A program made the translations under genes and the position numbers. Shown piece by piece: positions 25,791-34,563 of a stretch of DNA of 64,000 nt (positions within the stretch are counted from its first letter, which is position 1; every line of letters starts with the position of its first letter). A model generated the notes under the pieces. That model saw nothing but the letters and a program-made list of their open reading frames with translations. It did no database searches and was not told the origin of the DNA. The DNA is from Lautropia sp. (lineage in GTDB: Bacteria; Pseudomonadota; Gammaproteobacteria; Burkholderiales; Burkholderiaceae_E): assembly GCA_030527825.1 (NCBI GenBank), contig JAUNAC010000002.1, forward strand, positions 62,001 to 126,000. Direction: 5' to 3'.

Positions 25791-26155
25791 GGTGTGTTTG
25801 CCGGCAAAAACGTGCCCGAAGGCGCACGATATCAAGAGCGATTGCAACGGCGCAGCGAACAGCGGTGTATTGGATCCGTCATGGCACCCTCTGCACTCGT
25901 CCAGCTGTTTCTGCGAGGCCGCACAGCGGTCTCCGGCCGGGTCATGTAATGGCCACGGCGATGTTCCCTGTCGGCAAACACACAGGCGTTGCGGTCTGCC
26001 CGGAAATCCGCTGCCGATAATGATGTTTTATGGGGGGCAATACGGTGTTGATATAAGTCAACCGGCCGGCGGGTGGCAGGTGATCGGGCGCAGGAGAGGG
26101 ACGTCTGGCAGGCCGGTGTTCGCCGCTGTCGGGGGCGGTAGCGGGCTGACTGTTG
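25791..26155. other. ccoS-ccoN intergenic leader, 365 bp
   Basis: Separates the assembly genes ccoI-ccoS from the structural genes. It holds the FNR box at 26048-26061 and, about 22 nt further in the ccoN direction, a CATAAA that could be the -10. That places the transcript start near 26013 and gives ccoN an untranslated leader of about 220 nt, in which I see no clear riboswitch or hairpin. Confidence 0.6.
26048..26061 (-). promoter_or_regulatory. FNR box upstream of ccoN
   Basis: TTGATATAAGTCAA matches TTGAT-N4-ATCAA in nine of ten positions. Toward ccoN it sits at the distance from a possible -10 (CATAAA near 26020-26025) expected for a class II activated promoter centred at -41.5. Confidence 0.75.
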
Positions 26156-26395
26156 TCATTTTGACGGCAGGTCAGTAGGGGGGGGCGATGCGTCGCCAGT
26201 CATGGCTGGGCGGGTGGATGGTGGTGCTGCAGCCTGCCCGGATGCCGGTGGGGCCGGCAGGTCGTCCAGCAGAATGCGTTCGGCTTCGGCATCCAGGTCT
26301 TCGAACTGCCCGGCGTGTACCGCCCAGGCCAATGCGCCCAGGATCGCAAAGACGAGCAGGATCGACAGGGGAATGAGGGTATAAAGAATGTCCAT
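26156..26395 (-). CDS. ccoS: cbb3 oxidase assembly/maturation protein CcoS
   Basis: Small membrane protein of 79 residues: one N-terminal helix (LYTLIPLSILLVFAILGALAWAV) followed by HAGQFEDLDAEAERILLDD, the signature of CcoS (W...GQFDDL...A..IL.DD). The remaining ~30 residues are a Pro/Ala-rich tail longer than usual. CcoS is needed for insertion of heme b and copper in CcoN in other species. It begins 5 bp after the ccoI stop. Confidence 0.92.
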   Translation of the reverse strand: MDILYTLIPLSILLVFAILGALAWAVHAGQFEDLDAEAERILLDDLPAPPASGQAAAPPSTRPAMTGDASPPPTDLPSK

Positions 26396-26400
26396 GAGTC

Positions 26401-28731
26401 TCAGTGGGAGGCACGCAGGGCGTTGAGCACCACCACCAGGGAGCTGCCAGCCATGCCCAGGCCCGCCAGCCAGGGAGGGACGAGGCCGACCGCGGCCAGC
26501 GGGATGGCCAGTACATTGTAGAGGCAGGCGAAGATCAGATTCTGCCGGACGATTCGCAGGGCACGACGCGCAGCCTGGCGGGCGATCAGCAGATCATCCA
26601 GGTGTTCGGAGAGCAGCAGAATATCGGCGTGGTGCTGCGCCAATGGGGCGGCGCTGGCCAGCGACACCGAGACATTGGCCTGGCTCAGCACTGGCGCGTC
26701 GTTGACGCCGTCGCCGACCATGATGACACATCGGCCCTGTTGCTGGATGTGTTGCATGAGACGGAGCTTGTCTTCGGGGCGGGCGGATGCGTGCTGGTCT
26801 TTGTCAGCAATGTCCAGCTGCCGGCCCATGACGCTGACACGTTCGGGATGGTCCCCAGACAGGATCTGGCAGTGCAGACCGGCCTTCCGGAGCTGGGCGA
26901 CGGCGCTGGCGGCACCCGGCCGCAGTGTTTCCGTGAGGCGAAACAGTGCATGGCGGGGCTGGGATGCAGGTGTGCCATCTTGTGCGAAGGCAGGCTGCAG
27001 CTGAAGACGAATGTGCGTCTGATCGGGGGTGATGGTGGCTGTCCAGGGTCGGTCGTCAATGTTCAGGCGGGCCTGTAACCCGCCACCGCTCAGGTTGGTC
27101 ACGTCCAGGATCTGATACTTGTCGCCCCAGCGGAGAGCGGATAGGCGCTGACCTGCGTGTGTTTCGGCCAGTGTGGTCGCTGAACGGGTAGCGGCTTCGG
27201 CAAAGGCCCGGGCAACCGGGTGCAGTGAGCTGCGTTCGATGGCGGCGGCGATGGCCATTGCCTCGGCCGCCGCGAGGCCCGGGCTGGTCTGGATCAGTTC
27301 GATGGCGGGCCGGCTGGTGCTCAGCGTGCCGGTTTTATCGAAGAGCACGACCTGGGCGGTGGCCAGGGTTTCCAGGGTGTCGCTGCGGTTGACGATGATG
27401 CCACGGCGTGCCAGTCCGCCGAGTGTCGCGAGCAGGGCGGAGGGGGCGGAAAGCGCCAGTGCACAGGGGCAGGTCACGATCAGGATGGCGGCGGCGATCC
27501 AGGGAGCCCGTCCAGGATCTATAAACCACCAGATGATGCCGGCCAGCAGTGCTACAAGCAGGATGCCGGCCAGAAAAGATCCGGCGTAGCGGTCGGCTGT
27601 CTGCAGCAGCATGGGCCGGCTGGCGGCGGCACGTTCAACCAGCCGGTTCAGTTCGGCCAGACGGGAATCGGTGCTGCTATGGGTGACTTCCACGATGAGC
27701 GGGTTGCGCAGATTCAGGCTGCCAGATACGACGGGCATGCCGGGGCCCCGGGGCTGGGGATCGGACTCGCCGCTGAGCAGCGATTCATCGACATCACTTT
27801 GTCCGTCCAGAATGCAGCCGTCAACAGCAAAGGTGGTGCCGGCTGGCACTGAAATCCGGTCACCAGGTTGAAGACGGCGACGGGAGACGCGTTCGATGCG
27901 GCCGTCCGGGCCCAGCCGGTCGGCGGCTTCGGGCAGGCGGGCCAGGCTGTTGCCCAGTCCGGAGGCTGCGCGTTCGCGGGCACGGGATTCCAGCCATCGG
28001 GCCACCATCAGCAGTCCGATGATCATGGTGACAGAGTCGAAATAGACCTGTTGCCCGTTCCGGAAGCCGATCAAGCTGGTGAGGACAGTGATGGCGATGC
28101 CCAGAGCGACGGGGGTGTCCATGCCGATGCGGCCCTGCCGCGTGTCACGCCAGGCCGCTGAAAAGAAGGGGCCGGCAGCAAAGAATAGCGCCGGTACGGT
28201 CAGCATGGCTTCGGCCCAGATCATCAGTTGTTGCAGGTCGAGGGGAATGCGGTTGCCGCCCAGGTAGCGGGGCACGGCAAACATCATGACCTGCATCATG
28301 CAGAAAATGCCGACCAGCATGCGCCACAGGGCACGGCGCCGGGGTCGGGGGTCGGCCCGTTCCATCAGATCCAGTGTCAGGGGGCGTGGTTCGTAACCGA
28401 TATGGGCCAGTCGGGACAGCAGAGCGCTCAGTGCATGATGCGTCGGATCCCATTCCAGGCGGGCGCGGCGTGAGACGACATTGACCTCGATCCGGGCATG
28501 TTCGTCGTTCAGGGCGCTGCTGATGGTCTGCGTGCAGGCAGCACAGTGGACCGCATCCAGGGCCAGGATGGCTTCCAGACGCGTTGGGTCGTCGGCCAGG
28601 GGACGTGCGTACTCCCGTTGCTCTTCGGGGTCATCCAGGATGGCAAAGCGCTCAAGGCCAGGTGGGAGCATGTCGGTAGTACGGGTGCTGACGGTGGAGG
28701 GGATAGGGTCTGGCGCTGGGTCGGCGGACAT
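26401..28731 (-). CDS. ccoI: Copper-exporting P-type ATPase for cbb3 oxidase assembly
   Basis: P1B-type ATPase of 776 residues that moves copper to the periplasm for CcoN. The N-terminal metal-binding domain has LDAVHCAACTQTISSAL; the membrane CPC motif is in IVTCPCALALSAPSALLA; the phosphorylation site is LFDKTGTLS; and VGDGVNDAPVLSQANVSVS is the hinge motif. The actuator domain shows SLLSGESDPQ. Pairing with ccoS and the cbb3 genes identifies it as CcoI/FixI rather than a general CopA. It is the first gene of the minus-strand cluster, diverging from pyk. Confidence 0.95.
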   Translation of the reverse strand: MSADPAPDPIPSTVSTRTTDMLPPGLERFAILDDPEEQREYARPLADDPTRLEAILALDAVHCAACTQTISSALNDEHARIEVNVVSRRARLEWDPTHHALSALLSRLAHIGYEPRPLTLDLMERADPRPRRRALWRMLVGIFCMMQVMMFAVPRYLGGNRIPLDLQQLMIWAEAMLTVPALFFAAGPFFSAAWRDTRQGRIGMDTPVALGIAITVLTSLIGFRNGQQVYFDSVTMIIGLLMVARWLESRARERAASGLGNSLARLPEAADRLGPDGRIERVSRRRLQPGDRISVPAGTTFAVDGCILDGQSDVDESLLSGESDPQPRGPGMPVVSGSLNLRNPLIVEVTHSSTDSRLAELNRLVERAAASRPMLLQTADRYAGSFLAGILLVALLAGIIWWFIDPGRAPWIAAAILIVTCPCALALSAPSALLATLGGLARRGIIVNRSDTLETLATAQVVLFDKTGTLSTSRPAIELIQTSPGLAAAEAMAIAAAIERSSLHPVARAFAEAATRSATTLAETHAGQRLSALRWGDKYQILDVTNLSGGGLQARLNIDDRPWTATITPDQTHIRLQLQPAFAQDGTPASQPRHALFRLTETLRPGAASAVAQLRKAGLHCQILSGDHPERVSVMGRQLDIADKDQHASARPEDKLRLMQHIQQQGRCVIMVGDGVNDAPVLSQANVSVSLASAAPLAQHHADILLLSEHLDDLLIARQAARRALRIVRQNLIFACLYNVLAIPLAAVGLVPPWLAGLGMAGSSLVVVLNALRASH

Positions 28732-29058
28732 CGGCAGGGTGTATGGATGAGAGGGCGGGGGGATGGATGGTCCATCGCGGTGGGGCGGGCTGATTTCCGG
28801 GACTGTTCGGGCTGGATGTGTGGGAGAGAGCCGACAGCATGGGCTATCGAAGGCGTGCCGAAGGGGCCTGCCGGGTAAATCAGGCAGGGAGAAGGTGCGA
28901 AATCCTGCAGCATAACGCTTTCTGGTTCAGAATTAGGGGCGCAAGGCCGTCCAGGCCCGCTGGTACCGCAGCGCGTGGTGCCGGCCGGGTCTTGCCGTGG
29001 CATCGGGCCATCGGTTCAGAGACGTGTGCCGTCATCATCATTTGGAGGAAGCTGCGCC
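28732..29058. other. Divergent ccoI/pyk intergenic region, 327 bp
   Basis: Contains the promoters of ccoI and pyk. The only firm element is the pyk ribosome site (GGAGGAA at 29044-29050). I found no FNR box here, so ccoI may not be under direct FNR control. Open frames in this stretch resemble nothing known. Confidence 0.5.
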
Positions 29059-30498
29059 ATGATCACCATTCCCCGTGCCACCAAGATCGTTGCCACGCTT
29101 GGGCCGGCATCCAATTCGCCCGAGGTCCTGGCCCGGTTGTTCAAGGCGGGGGTCAATGTCGTCCGTGTCAATTTTTCGCATGGCTCGGCTGAACAGCATA
29201 TTGAAACCGTCCGTCTGGTGCGGGAAGTGGCCGTCGGGCAGGGAATCGACATTGGTGTGCTGGCTGACCTGCAGGGGCCGAAAATCCGCATCGGCAAGTT
29301 TGCCGACGGAAAGATTTCGCTCAATCCGGGCGACCCGTTCTCTTTCGATATTCATTGCGATCTGGGCGATCAGACCGTGGTCGGGCTGGATTACAAAGAG
29401 CTGGTCAACGATGTGCACCCCGGCGATACCCTGCTGCTCAATGATGGCCGCATGACGATGAAGGTGGTGCGTGTTTCGGACAGCCGCATCGAGTGCGAGG
29501 TGATCCTCGGGGGCGTGCTTTCTGACCGCAAGGGGATCAATCGTCAGGGTGGGGGGCTGTCGGCGCCGGCGCTCACTGCCAAGGACATGGACGATATCAA
29601 GACGGCGGTCGGTTTCCAGGCCGACTTTATGGCGGTATCGTTCCCGCGCAATGCGGCTGATATGTACATGGCGCGTGAACTGAATCGTGCAGCCGGTGGC
29701 AAGGCGTTGATGATTGCCAAGATTGAGCGCTATGAGGCCATCGGGAATCTGGAAGAGATTCTGAAGTCGTCTGACGGCATTATGGTGGCGCGGGGCGATC
29801 TGGCGGTCGAGGTGGGTGATGCGGCCGTGCCGGCACTGCAGAAACGCATGATCCGCATGGCCAAGACCCTGAACAAGGTTGCCATCACGGCCACGCAGAT
29901 GATGGAGTCGATGATCGAGTCGCCAGTGCCGACCCGGGCCGAGATTTCGGATGTGGCCAATGCCGTGCTGGACGGTACCGATGCGGTGATGCTTTCGGCT
30001 GAAACCGCGGCCGGCAAGTACCCGGTCGAGACCGTGACAGCCATGGCTGCGGCCTGCGCCGAGGCGGACAAGGCCGACCACTCGAATGGTTTCGACACGG
30101 CTTTCCTGGATCGCACCTTCACGCGCATTGACCAGTCGATCGCGATGGCGGCGCTATTCGCTGCACACCATATGCGTGCCAGCGCCATTGTGTCGCTGAC
30201 ACAGTCCGGCTCCACTGCGTTGTGGATCACACGGATCGATTCGGGTATTCCAGTGTATGCACTGACCCCTGAAGAAGGTTCGCGCCGGCGCATGACGCTG
30301 TTCCGCGAGTGCCATCCGGTGGCCATGCAGTATCGCTCGTATGACACGGCTGCCGTACTGGCCGATGTCGAGCGGCTGATGCTGGAAAACGGCCTGGTCA
30401 AGCGGGGTGATCTGGTGGTGATCACGGTGGGCGAGCCCATCGGCAAGTCTGGCGGCACCAATAACCTGAAGATTGTGCGGATTGGCGGCGCAGCGTGA
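29059..30498 (+). CDS. pyk: Pyruvate kinase
   Basis: Converts phosphoenolpyruvate and ADP to pyruvate and ATP. Conserved parts: TKIVATLGPASNSPE and NVVRVNFSHGSAEQH at the N-terminus, DLQGPKIRIGKF, the catalytic-lysine motif ALMIAKIERYEAIGN, MVARGDLAVEVG, and ITATQMMESMIESPVPTRAE. The C-terminal allosteric domain is complete, giving a normal 479 residues. ATG 29059 has GGAGGAA 8 nt upstream; longer frames lack pyruvate-kinase similarity. A hairpin follows, then the aldolase gene, so glycolytic genes are clustered here. Confidence 0.96.
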   Translation: MITIPRATKIVATLGPASNSPEVLARLFKAGVNVVRVNFSHGSAEQHIETVRLVREVAVGQGIDIGVLADLQGPKIRIGKFADGKISLNPGDPFSFDIHCDLGDQTVVGLDYKELVNDVHPGDTLLLNDGRMTMKVVRVSDSRIECEVILGGVLSDRKGINRQGGGLSAPALTAKDMDDIKTAVGFQADFMAVSFPRNAADMYMARELNRAAGGKALMIAKIERYEAIGNLEEILKSSDGIMVARGDLAVEVGDAAVPALQKRMIRMAKTLNKVAITATQMMESMIESPVPTRAEISDVANAVLDGTDAVMLSAETAAGKYPVETVTAMAAACAEADKADHSNGFDTAFLDRTFTRIDQSIAMAALFAAHHMRASAIVSLTQSGSTALWITRIDSGIPVYALTPEEGSRRRMTLFRECHPVAMQYRSYDTAAVLADVERLMLENGLVKRGDLVVITVGEPIGKSGGTNNLKIVRIGGAA

Positions 30499-30506
30499 GT
30501 CCCGCT

Positions 30507-30543
30507 GCCCCCGGAATGGGCTGATCAGTCCCTTCCAGGGGGC
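30507..30543 (+). terminator. Hairpin after pyk
   Basis: GCCCCC-GGAA-TGGG pairs with TCCC-TTCC-A-GGGGGC around an 8 nt loop CTGATCAG. A short T-rich stretch (TTTCCT) follows. Probably a terminator or attenuator between pyk and the aldolase gene; weak T tract lowers confidence. Confidence 0.6.
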
Positions 30544-30632
30544 TTTCCTGATGAGGAGCGGGTTGCCTGTTAAAATCCGTTGCAGGCTGTTCGCGCAGTC
30601 CCTTCAGTTTCCAACAAGGAGAAACCTCCGTC

Positions 30633-31520
30633 ATGTCTATCACCACTGAACAACGCGATCGCATCGCCAAGGGTAAGGGCTTCATCGCTGCACTGGATCA
30701 GAGCGGCGGCAGCACGCCCAAGGCGTTGAAGCTGTATGGCGTGGATGAAAGCGAATACAGCAATGACAAGGAAATGTTCGAGCTTGTGCACAGGATGCGC
30801 GAGCGTATCGTCTCCAGCCCGGCCTTCAACGGTGATCGCGTGCTGGGAGCCATCCTGTTCGAAGTGACGCTGGATGGCAAGTTCAACGGCAAGGATGCCG
30901 CCCAGTATCTGTGGGAAGACAAGAAGGTCGTGCCTTTCCTGAAGATCGACAAGGGTCTGGAAGCCGAGGTCGATGGTGTGCAGAAGATGAAGCCGATCCC
31001 CGGTCTGAAGGAGCTGCTGGCACGTGCCAAGGCCAAGGGCGTTTTCGGTACCAAGGAGCGTTCGGTCATCAAGGCCAACAATGCCAAGGGTATTGCCGAA
31101 GTGCTCGATCAGCAGTTCGCGCTCGGAGAGGAAGTGCTGGCCGCAGGTCTGGTGCCCATCATCGAGCCGGAGGTCGACATCAACTCGCCGGGACGTGCAG
31201 CCATCGAGGAAACGCTGAAGGCCGGCATCCTGGCCCGCCTGGACAAGGTGTCTGCCCCGGTCATTCTGAAGCTCACCATCCCGGAAAAGGATGGTGCCTA
31301 TGACGCCCTGGTGGCTCATCCAAAAGTGCTGAAGGTGGTGGCGCTGTCCGGCGGCTTTGCGCGCGACGAAGCCAATCGCCGTCTGGCCCGCAACAAGGGC
31401 ATCATCGCCAGCTTCAGCCGCGCACTGTCCGAAGGACTGAGCGCCAAGCAGAGTGACGCCGATTTCAACAAAACGCTGGATGGCGCCATCCAGTCGATCT
31501 ACGAGGCGTCGATCACCTGA
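30633..31520 (+). CDS. Fructose-bisphosphate aldolase, class I (Staphylococcus Fda type)
   Basis: Schiff-base aldolase cleaving fructose 1,6-bisphosphate. It reads like the staphylococcal class I enzyme throughout: KGFIAALDQSGGSTPKAL, FELVHRMRERIVSSPAF, AILFEVTLDG, VPFLKIDKGLEAE, GLVPIIEPEVDIN, and VILKLTIPEKD with the expected Schiff-base lysine Lys213, then VALSGGFARDEAN. A class II zinc enzyme is the rule at this position (after pyk, before purC) in Burkholderiales as I know it, so this may be a replacement. ATG 30633 follows AAGGAGAAA. A good terminator lies downstream. Confidence 0.92.
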   Translation: MSITTEQRDRIAKGKGFIAALDQSGGSTPKALKLYGVDESEYSNDKEMFELVHRMRERIVSSPAFNGDRVLGAILFEVTLDGKFNGKDAAQYLWEDKKVVPFLKIDKGLEAEVDGVQKMKPIPGLKELLARAKAKGVFGTKERSVIKANNAKGIAEVLDQQFALGEEVLAAGLVPIIEPEVDINSPGRAAIEETLKAGILARLDKVSAPVILKLTIPEKDGAYDALVAHPKVLKVVALSGGFARDEANRRLARNKGIIASFSRALSEGLSAKQSDADFNKTLDGAIQSIYEASIT

Positions 31521-31603
31521 TTGGCGTTCTGCGCTGCCCATCCCGTCCCCGGGATAGCTGGTCACCGCAGGGTTGACCGACTGTCCTGGCTGGGGCACGA
31601 TAG

Positions 31604-31655
31604 CCGCCATCACCTGGCCCGGCTCTGCCGGGGGCGGGCGATGGCGGTTTTCGTT
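31604..31655 (+). terminator. Rho-independent terminator after the aldolase gene
   Basis: CCGCCATC (31604-31611) pairs with GATGGCGG (31640-31647), enclosing a nested CCCGG/CCGGG stem, and TTTTCGTT follows directly. Good shape and T tract on the plus strand. Confidence 0.8.
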
Positions 31656-31779
31656 CTGCTCCGTCCATGCGGGACGCCTGCCGGGGCCTGCGAACGGGCG
31701 CTGTGAGGCCCGGGACGGGATCGGCAGCCGAGGCCGGCCGCTGTCATTGCCCAGCCAGACATGAAGGGATCCCCGCCCC

Positions 31780-32463
31780 ATGGCCATCACGCTCTATAGC
31801 CTCGCCCAATCCCGTGCCCAGCGCATCCTCTGGCTGCTGGAGCTGCTTGGCGTGGAAGCCGAGTTCGTGCAGTTCGAGCGGGATCCAGTCACACTGCTGG
31901 CGCCCGAGGAGGTGCGCAGGATTCACCCGCTGGGCAAGCTGCCGCTGCTGCGCGACGGTGACCGCGTGTTTGCCGAAAGCGGCGTCATCGTCGATTACCT
32001 GATCCAGACCTATGGCCAGGGGCGCCTCATGCCGGCCCGCGACCATGCGGACTACTGGGATTACCAGCGCTGGCTGCATTATGCGGAAGCCTCACTGATG
32101 CCGTTGCTGCTGCTCGATCTGGTGTTCGCCCGCGTAGTCCGGGCCCCGGTACCTTTCTTCATCAAGCCGGTGCTCAGGAAGGTCAGTAGCAACGTTCATG
32201 AGTCCTTCATCGACCCACAGCTGGCCCTGCAGCTTGCGCATGTGAACGAGGCTCTGGCCGGGCGTCGCTGGTTCATGGGGGATGAACTCACCGGCGCCGA
32301 TGTCATGATGAGCTATCCCCTGCAGGCTGCCGCAGCCCGCGTCGGGGTGGACGCCTATCCCAACATCACGGCCTTTGTGGCGCGCATCGAGGCTGATCCG
32401 GCCTGGCAGCGGGTCGTGGCCCGCGCCGGTTCGCCGACCGGCGGGATCATGCAGGGGCGCTGA
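31780..32463 (+). CDS. Glutathione S-transferase family protein
   Basis: Cytosolic GST-fold protein of 227 residues. The thioredoxin-like N-terminal domain (1-80) has SLAQSRAQRILWLLELLG, IHPLGKLPLL (cis-proline) and the glutathione-binding AESGVIVDYL. The C-terminal helical domain includes RRWFMGDELTGADVMMSYPL, the usual N-capping motif. Substrate is unknown. It stands alone between the aldolase terminator and the convergent phosphate transporter; the 117 bp convergent gap has two small stems (32467-32480 and 32488-32502) but no T run. Confidence 0.88.
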   Translation: MAITLYSLAQSRAQRILWLLELLGVEAEFVQFERDPVTLLAPEEVRRIHPLGKLPLLRDGDRVFAESGVIVDYLIQTYGQGRLMPARDHADYWDYQRWLHYAEASLMPLLLLDLVFARVVRAPVPFFIKPVLRKVSSNVHESFIDPQLALQLAHVNEALAGRRWFMGDELTGADVMMSYPLQAAAARVGVDAYPNITAFVARIEADPAWQRVVARAGSPTGGIMQGR

Positions 32464-32580
32464 CGCGCCCGGAAACGGGCGGTATCGCAGGCGTTTCGCC
32501 TGGGGCCGTGCCCGCAGGGCGGTGCGGCTGACCGGCCGGCACGTCTGACGACGAGGATTGGCAGGTGCCGGCCGCCACCC

Positions 32581-34257
32581 TCAGGCAATGAATTTCTGCA
32601 GGATCAGGAACAGCAATGCTGACAGCACGCCCGAAATAGGGACCGTGACCACCCAGGCGGCGGCCATGGTGATGAAATGCGAGCGGCGAACCAGGCGGCG
32701 GCGCTTGCGTTCGTCCGGGGCCAGTACCTTGCGCTGGGGGGCATGGGCTTGCGCGGCAGCGGCCAGGGCGCGGGAGCGGCGGGCGGCGTGCCATTCACGA
32801 TAGAAGCCCACACCGAAGATGGCGCCCACGGCGATATGGGTGGAGCTGACCGGCAGTCCCAGCCAGGAGGCGACAATCACGGTCAGCGCGGCAGAGAGTG
32901 CAACGCAATAGGCGCGCATCGGATTGAGCTTGGTGATCTCGCTGCCGACCAGGCGAATGAGCTTGGGACCAAAGAGCATCAGACCGAAGCTGATGCCCAG
33001 CGCGCCGATGGCCATGACCCAGAAAGGAATGGGCACGGTGTCGGTGATGTTGCCTTCCTTGATGGCATGCACGATGGCGGCCAATGGGCCGACGGCATTG
33101 GCCACGTCATTGGCGCCGTGTGCGAATGACAGCAGTGCAGCCGAGCAGACCAGGGGGACAGCGAACAGCTTGCGGACAGACTTCTTGCGGTTCTCCAGCC
33201 CCTCGGACTGTCGGCGAACCAGGGGCACGGAGACTTTCCAGGTTATGACGCCTATCAGGGCGCCAATGAGCACGGAGGCGCCCAGGCTGATGTGAATCAG
33301 GGCAGAGATGCCCTTCAGGGCCAGATAGGTGGCAAAAATGCCTGCCATGAAACCTACCAGGATGGGCAGCCAGAACCGGGACGCCGCCAGCTTGTCCTCC
33401 TGGTAGAGGATGCGGGCCTTGATGAAGGCGAGCATGATGGCAGCGATGATGCCGCCCAGGACAGGGGAAATGACCCAGCTTGCCGCGATGCCCAGCATAT
33501 TGCCCCAGTGAATGGAGCTGGCACCGGAGGCCATGATCCCCGCACCGACCACACCACCGACGACGGCATGGGTGGTGGAGACGGGAGCACCGAGGTAGGT
33601 GGCCAGATTCAGCCACAGGGCCGCCGCCAGCAGCGCGGCCATCATCAGCAGCACGAAGGTGCCGCTGTTCTGGACGGCTTCGGGCGAGACGATGCCTGAA
33701 GAAATGGTGCTGACCACATCACTGCCAGCCAGCATGGCACCAGCAGTCTCGAAGATGGCGGCGATGATCAGGGCGCTGCCCAGGGTGAGGGCATTGGCGC
33801 CCACGGCTGGGCCCATGTTGTTGGCGACATCGTTGGCACCGATGTTGAGTGCCATGTAGGCACCGACCACGGTTGCCACGACAACCACGAAAGTGCCGGG
33901 CTGGATACCGGTCAGCCCAAGGGCAGCCGCACCGACCAGCACCATGAAGGCCAGGGCGATACCCGGCGCGACCAGCGGCCGGGCCACGAAATGGGTGGCC
34001 TGCTCCAGCAGTCCGATACGCTTGAGGTCGTTGTCGAGCGCCTTCCAGCGGGGTGGCCCCTTGGGAGGGGGCGGTGCATCGCCACTGACAGGGATGTCGG
34101 CGTGTGCGGAAGCAGCCACCGTGACCTTGGGGGCGCCGGCCGCGGCCGGTGGGGGAGTGTCATGGGCGCCTGCCGGCGCGGGTTGGGGGGTCAGGCCCTC
34201 GGTGGACGACTGGTTACCGTGGGGTGCATGAGACAAAGGCTCGTGGGGCGAGGACAT
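32581..34257 (-). CDS. pit: PiT-family inorganic phosphate transporter
   Basis: Low-affinity phosphate (metal-phosphate):H+ symporter of the PHO4 family. The duplicated signature is present: GANDVANNMGPAVGANALT in the first half and GANDVANAVGPLAAIVHA in the second, with TYLGAPVSTTHAVVGG and LGLPVSSTHIAVGAIFGVG. About 11 helices surround a basic central loop (RRQSEGLENRKKSVRK). The first ~95 residues are a Pro/Ala-rich soluble extension not usual in Pit proteins. ATG 34257 is chosen as the first methionine giving that extension; a later start cannot be excluded. No PhoU-like partner is adjacent. Confidence 0.9.
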   Translation of the reverse strand: MSSPHEPLSHAPHGNQSSTEGLTPQPAPAGAHDTPPPAAAGAPKVTVAASAHADIPVSGDAPPPPKGPPRWKALDNDLKRIGLLEQATHFVARPLVAPGIALAFMVLVGAAALGLTGIQPGTFVVVVATVVGAYMALNIGANDVANNMGPAVGANALTLGSALIIAAIFETAGAMLAGSDVVSTISSGIVSPEAVQNSGTFVLLMMAALLAAALWLNLATYLGAPVSTTHAVVGGVVGAGIMASGASSIHWGNMLGIAASWVISPVLGGIIAAIMLAFIKARILYQEDKLAASRFWLPILVGFMAGIFATYLALKGISALIHISLGASVLIGALIGVITWKVSVPLVRRQSEGLENRKKSVRKLFAVPLVCSAALLSFAHGANDVANAVGPLAAIVHAIKEGNITDTVPIPFWVMAIGALGISFGLMLFGPKLIRLVGSEITKLNPMRAYCVALSAALTVIVASWLGLPVSSTHIAVGAIFGVGFYREWHAARRSRALAAAAQAHAPQRKVLAPDERKRRRLVRRSHFITMAAAWVVTVPISGVLSALLFLILQKFIA

Positions 34258-34563
34258 GCAGGAGATTTCTCGTCGTGACTTTCTATAACTATAGAGCAAC
34301 ACGGGGTGATGTGGGATCAATTCGATGCGTCCAGGGCCCGGACCCATCGGTTGACCGTCCGTACGCCGCGACCGGATTCTGCCTGATTTTTGCTCTGTTC
34401 GGGGTATTGCCGGCAGCGTTTGGCCATTCAGGTCTGGGCCAGGCAGGCCCGGTCATGCCAGGCAAGGATGGGCCATTTTGCTGCTGGTGGCGTCTGCGCC
34501 GGCTATGATCGTGAAATGGCTTCGCCCGGATGGTCCCTTCCATCTCCCGAAAAAGGAGCTGAC
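34258..34563. other. Divergent pit/GST intergenic region, 306 bp
   Basis: Contains the palindrome CTATAACTATAG (34283-34294), whose TATAGT on the minus strand could be the -10 for pit; no convincing -35 goes with it. AAAAAGGAG at 34551-34559 is the ribosome site of the following gene. I see no Pho box. Confidence 0.45.
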
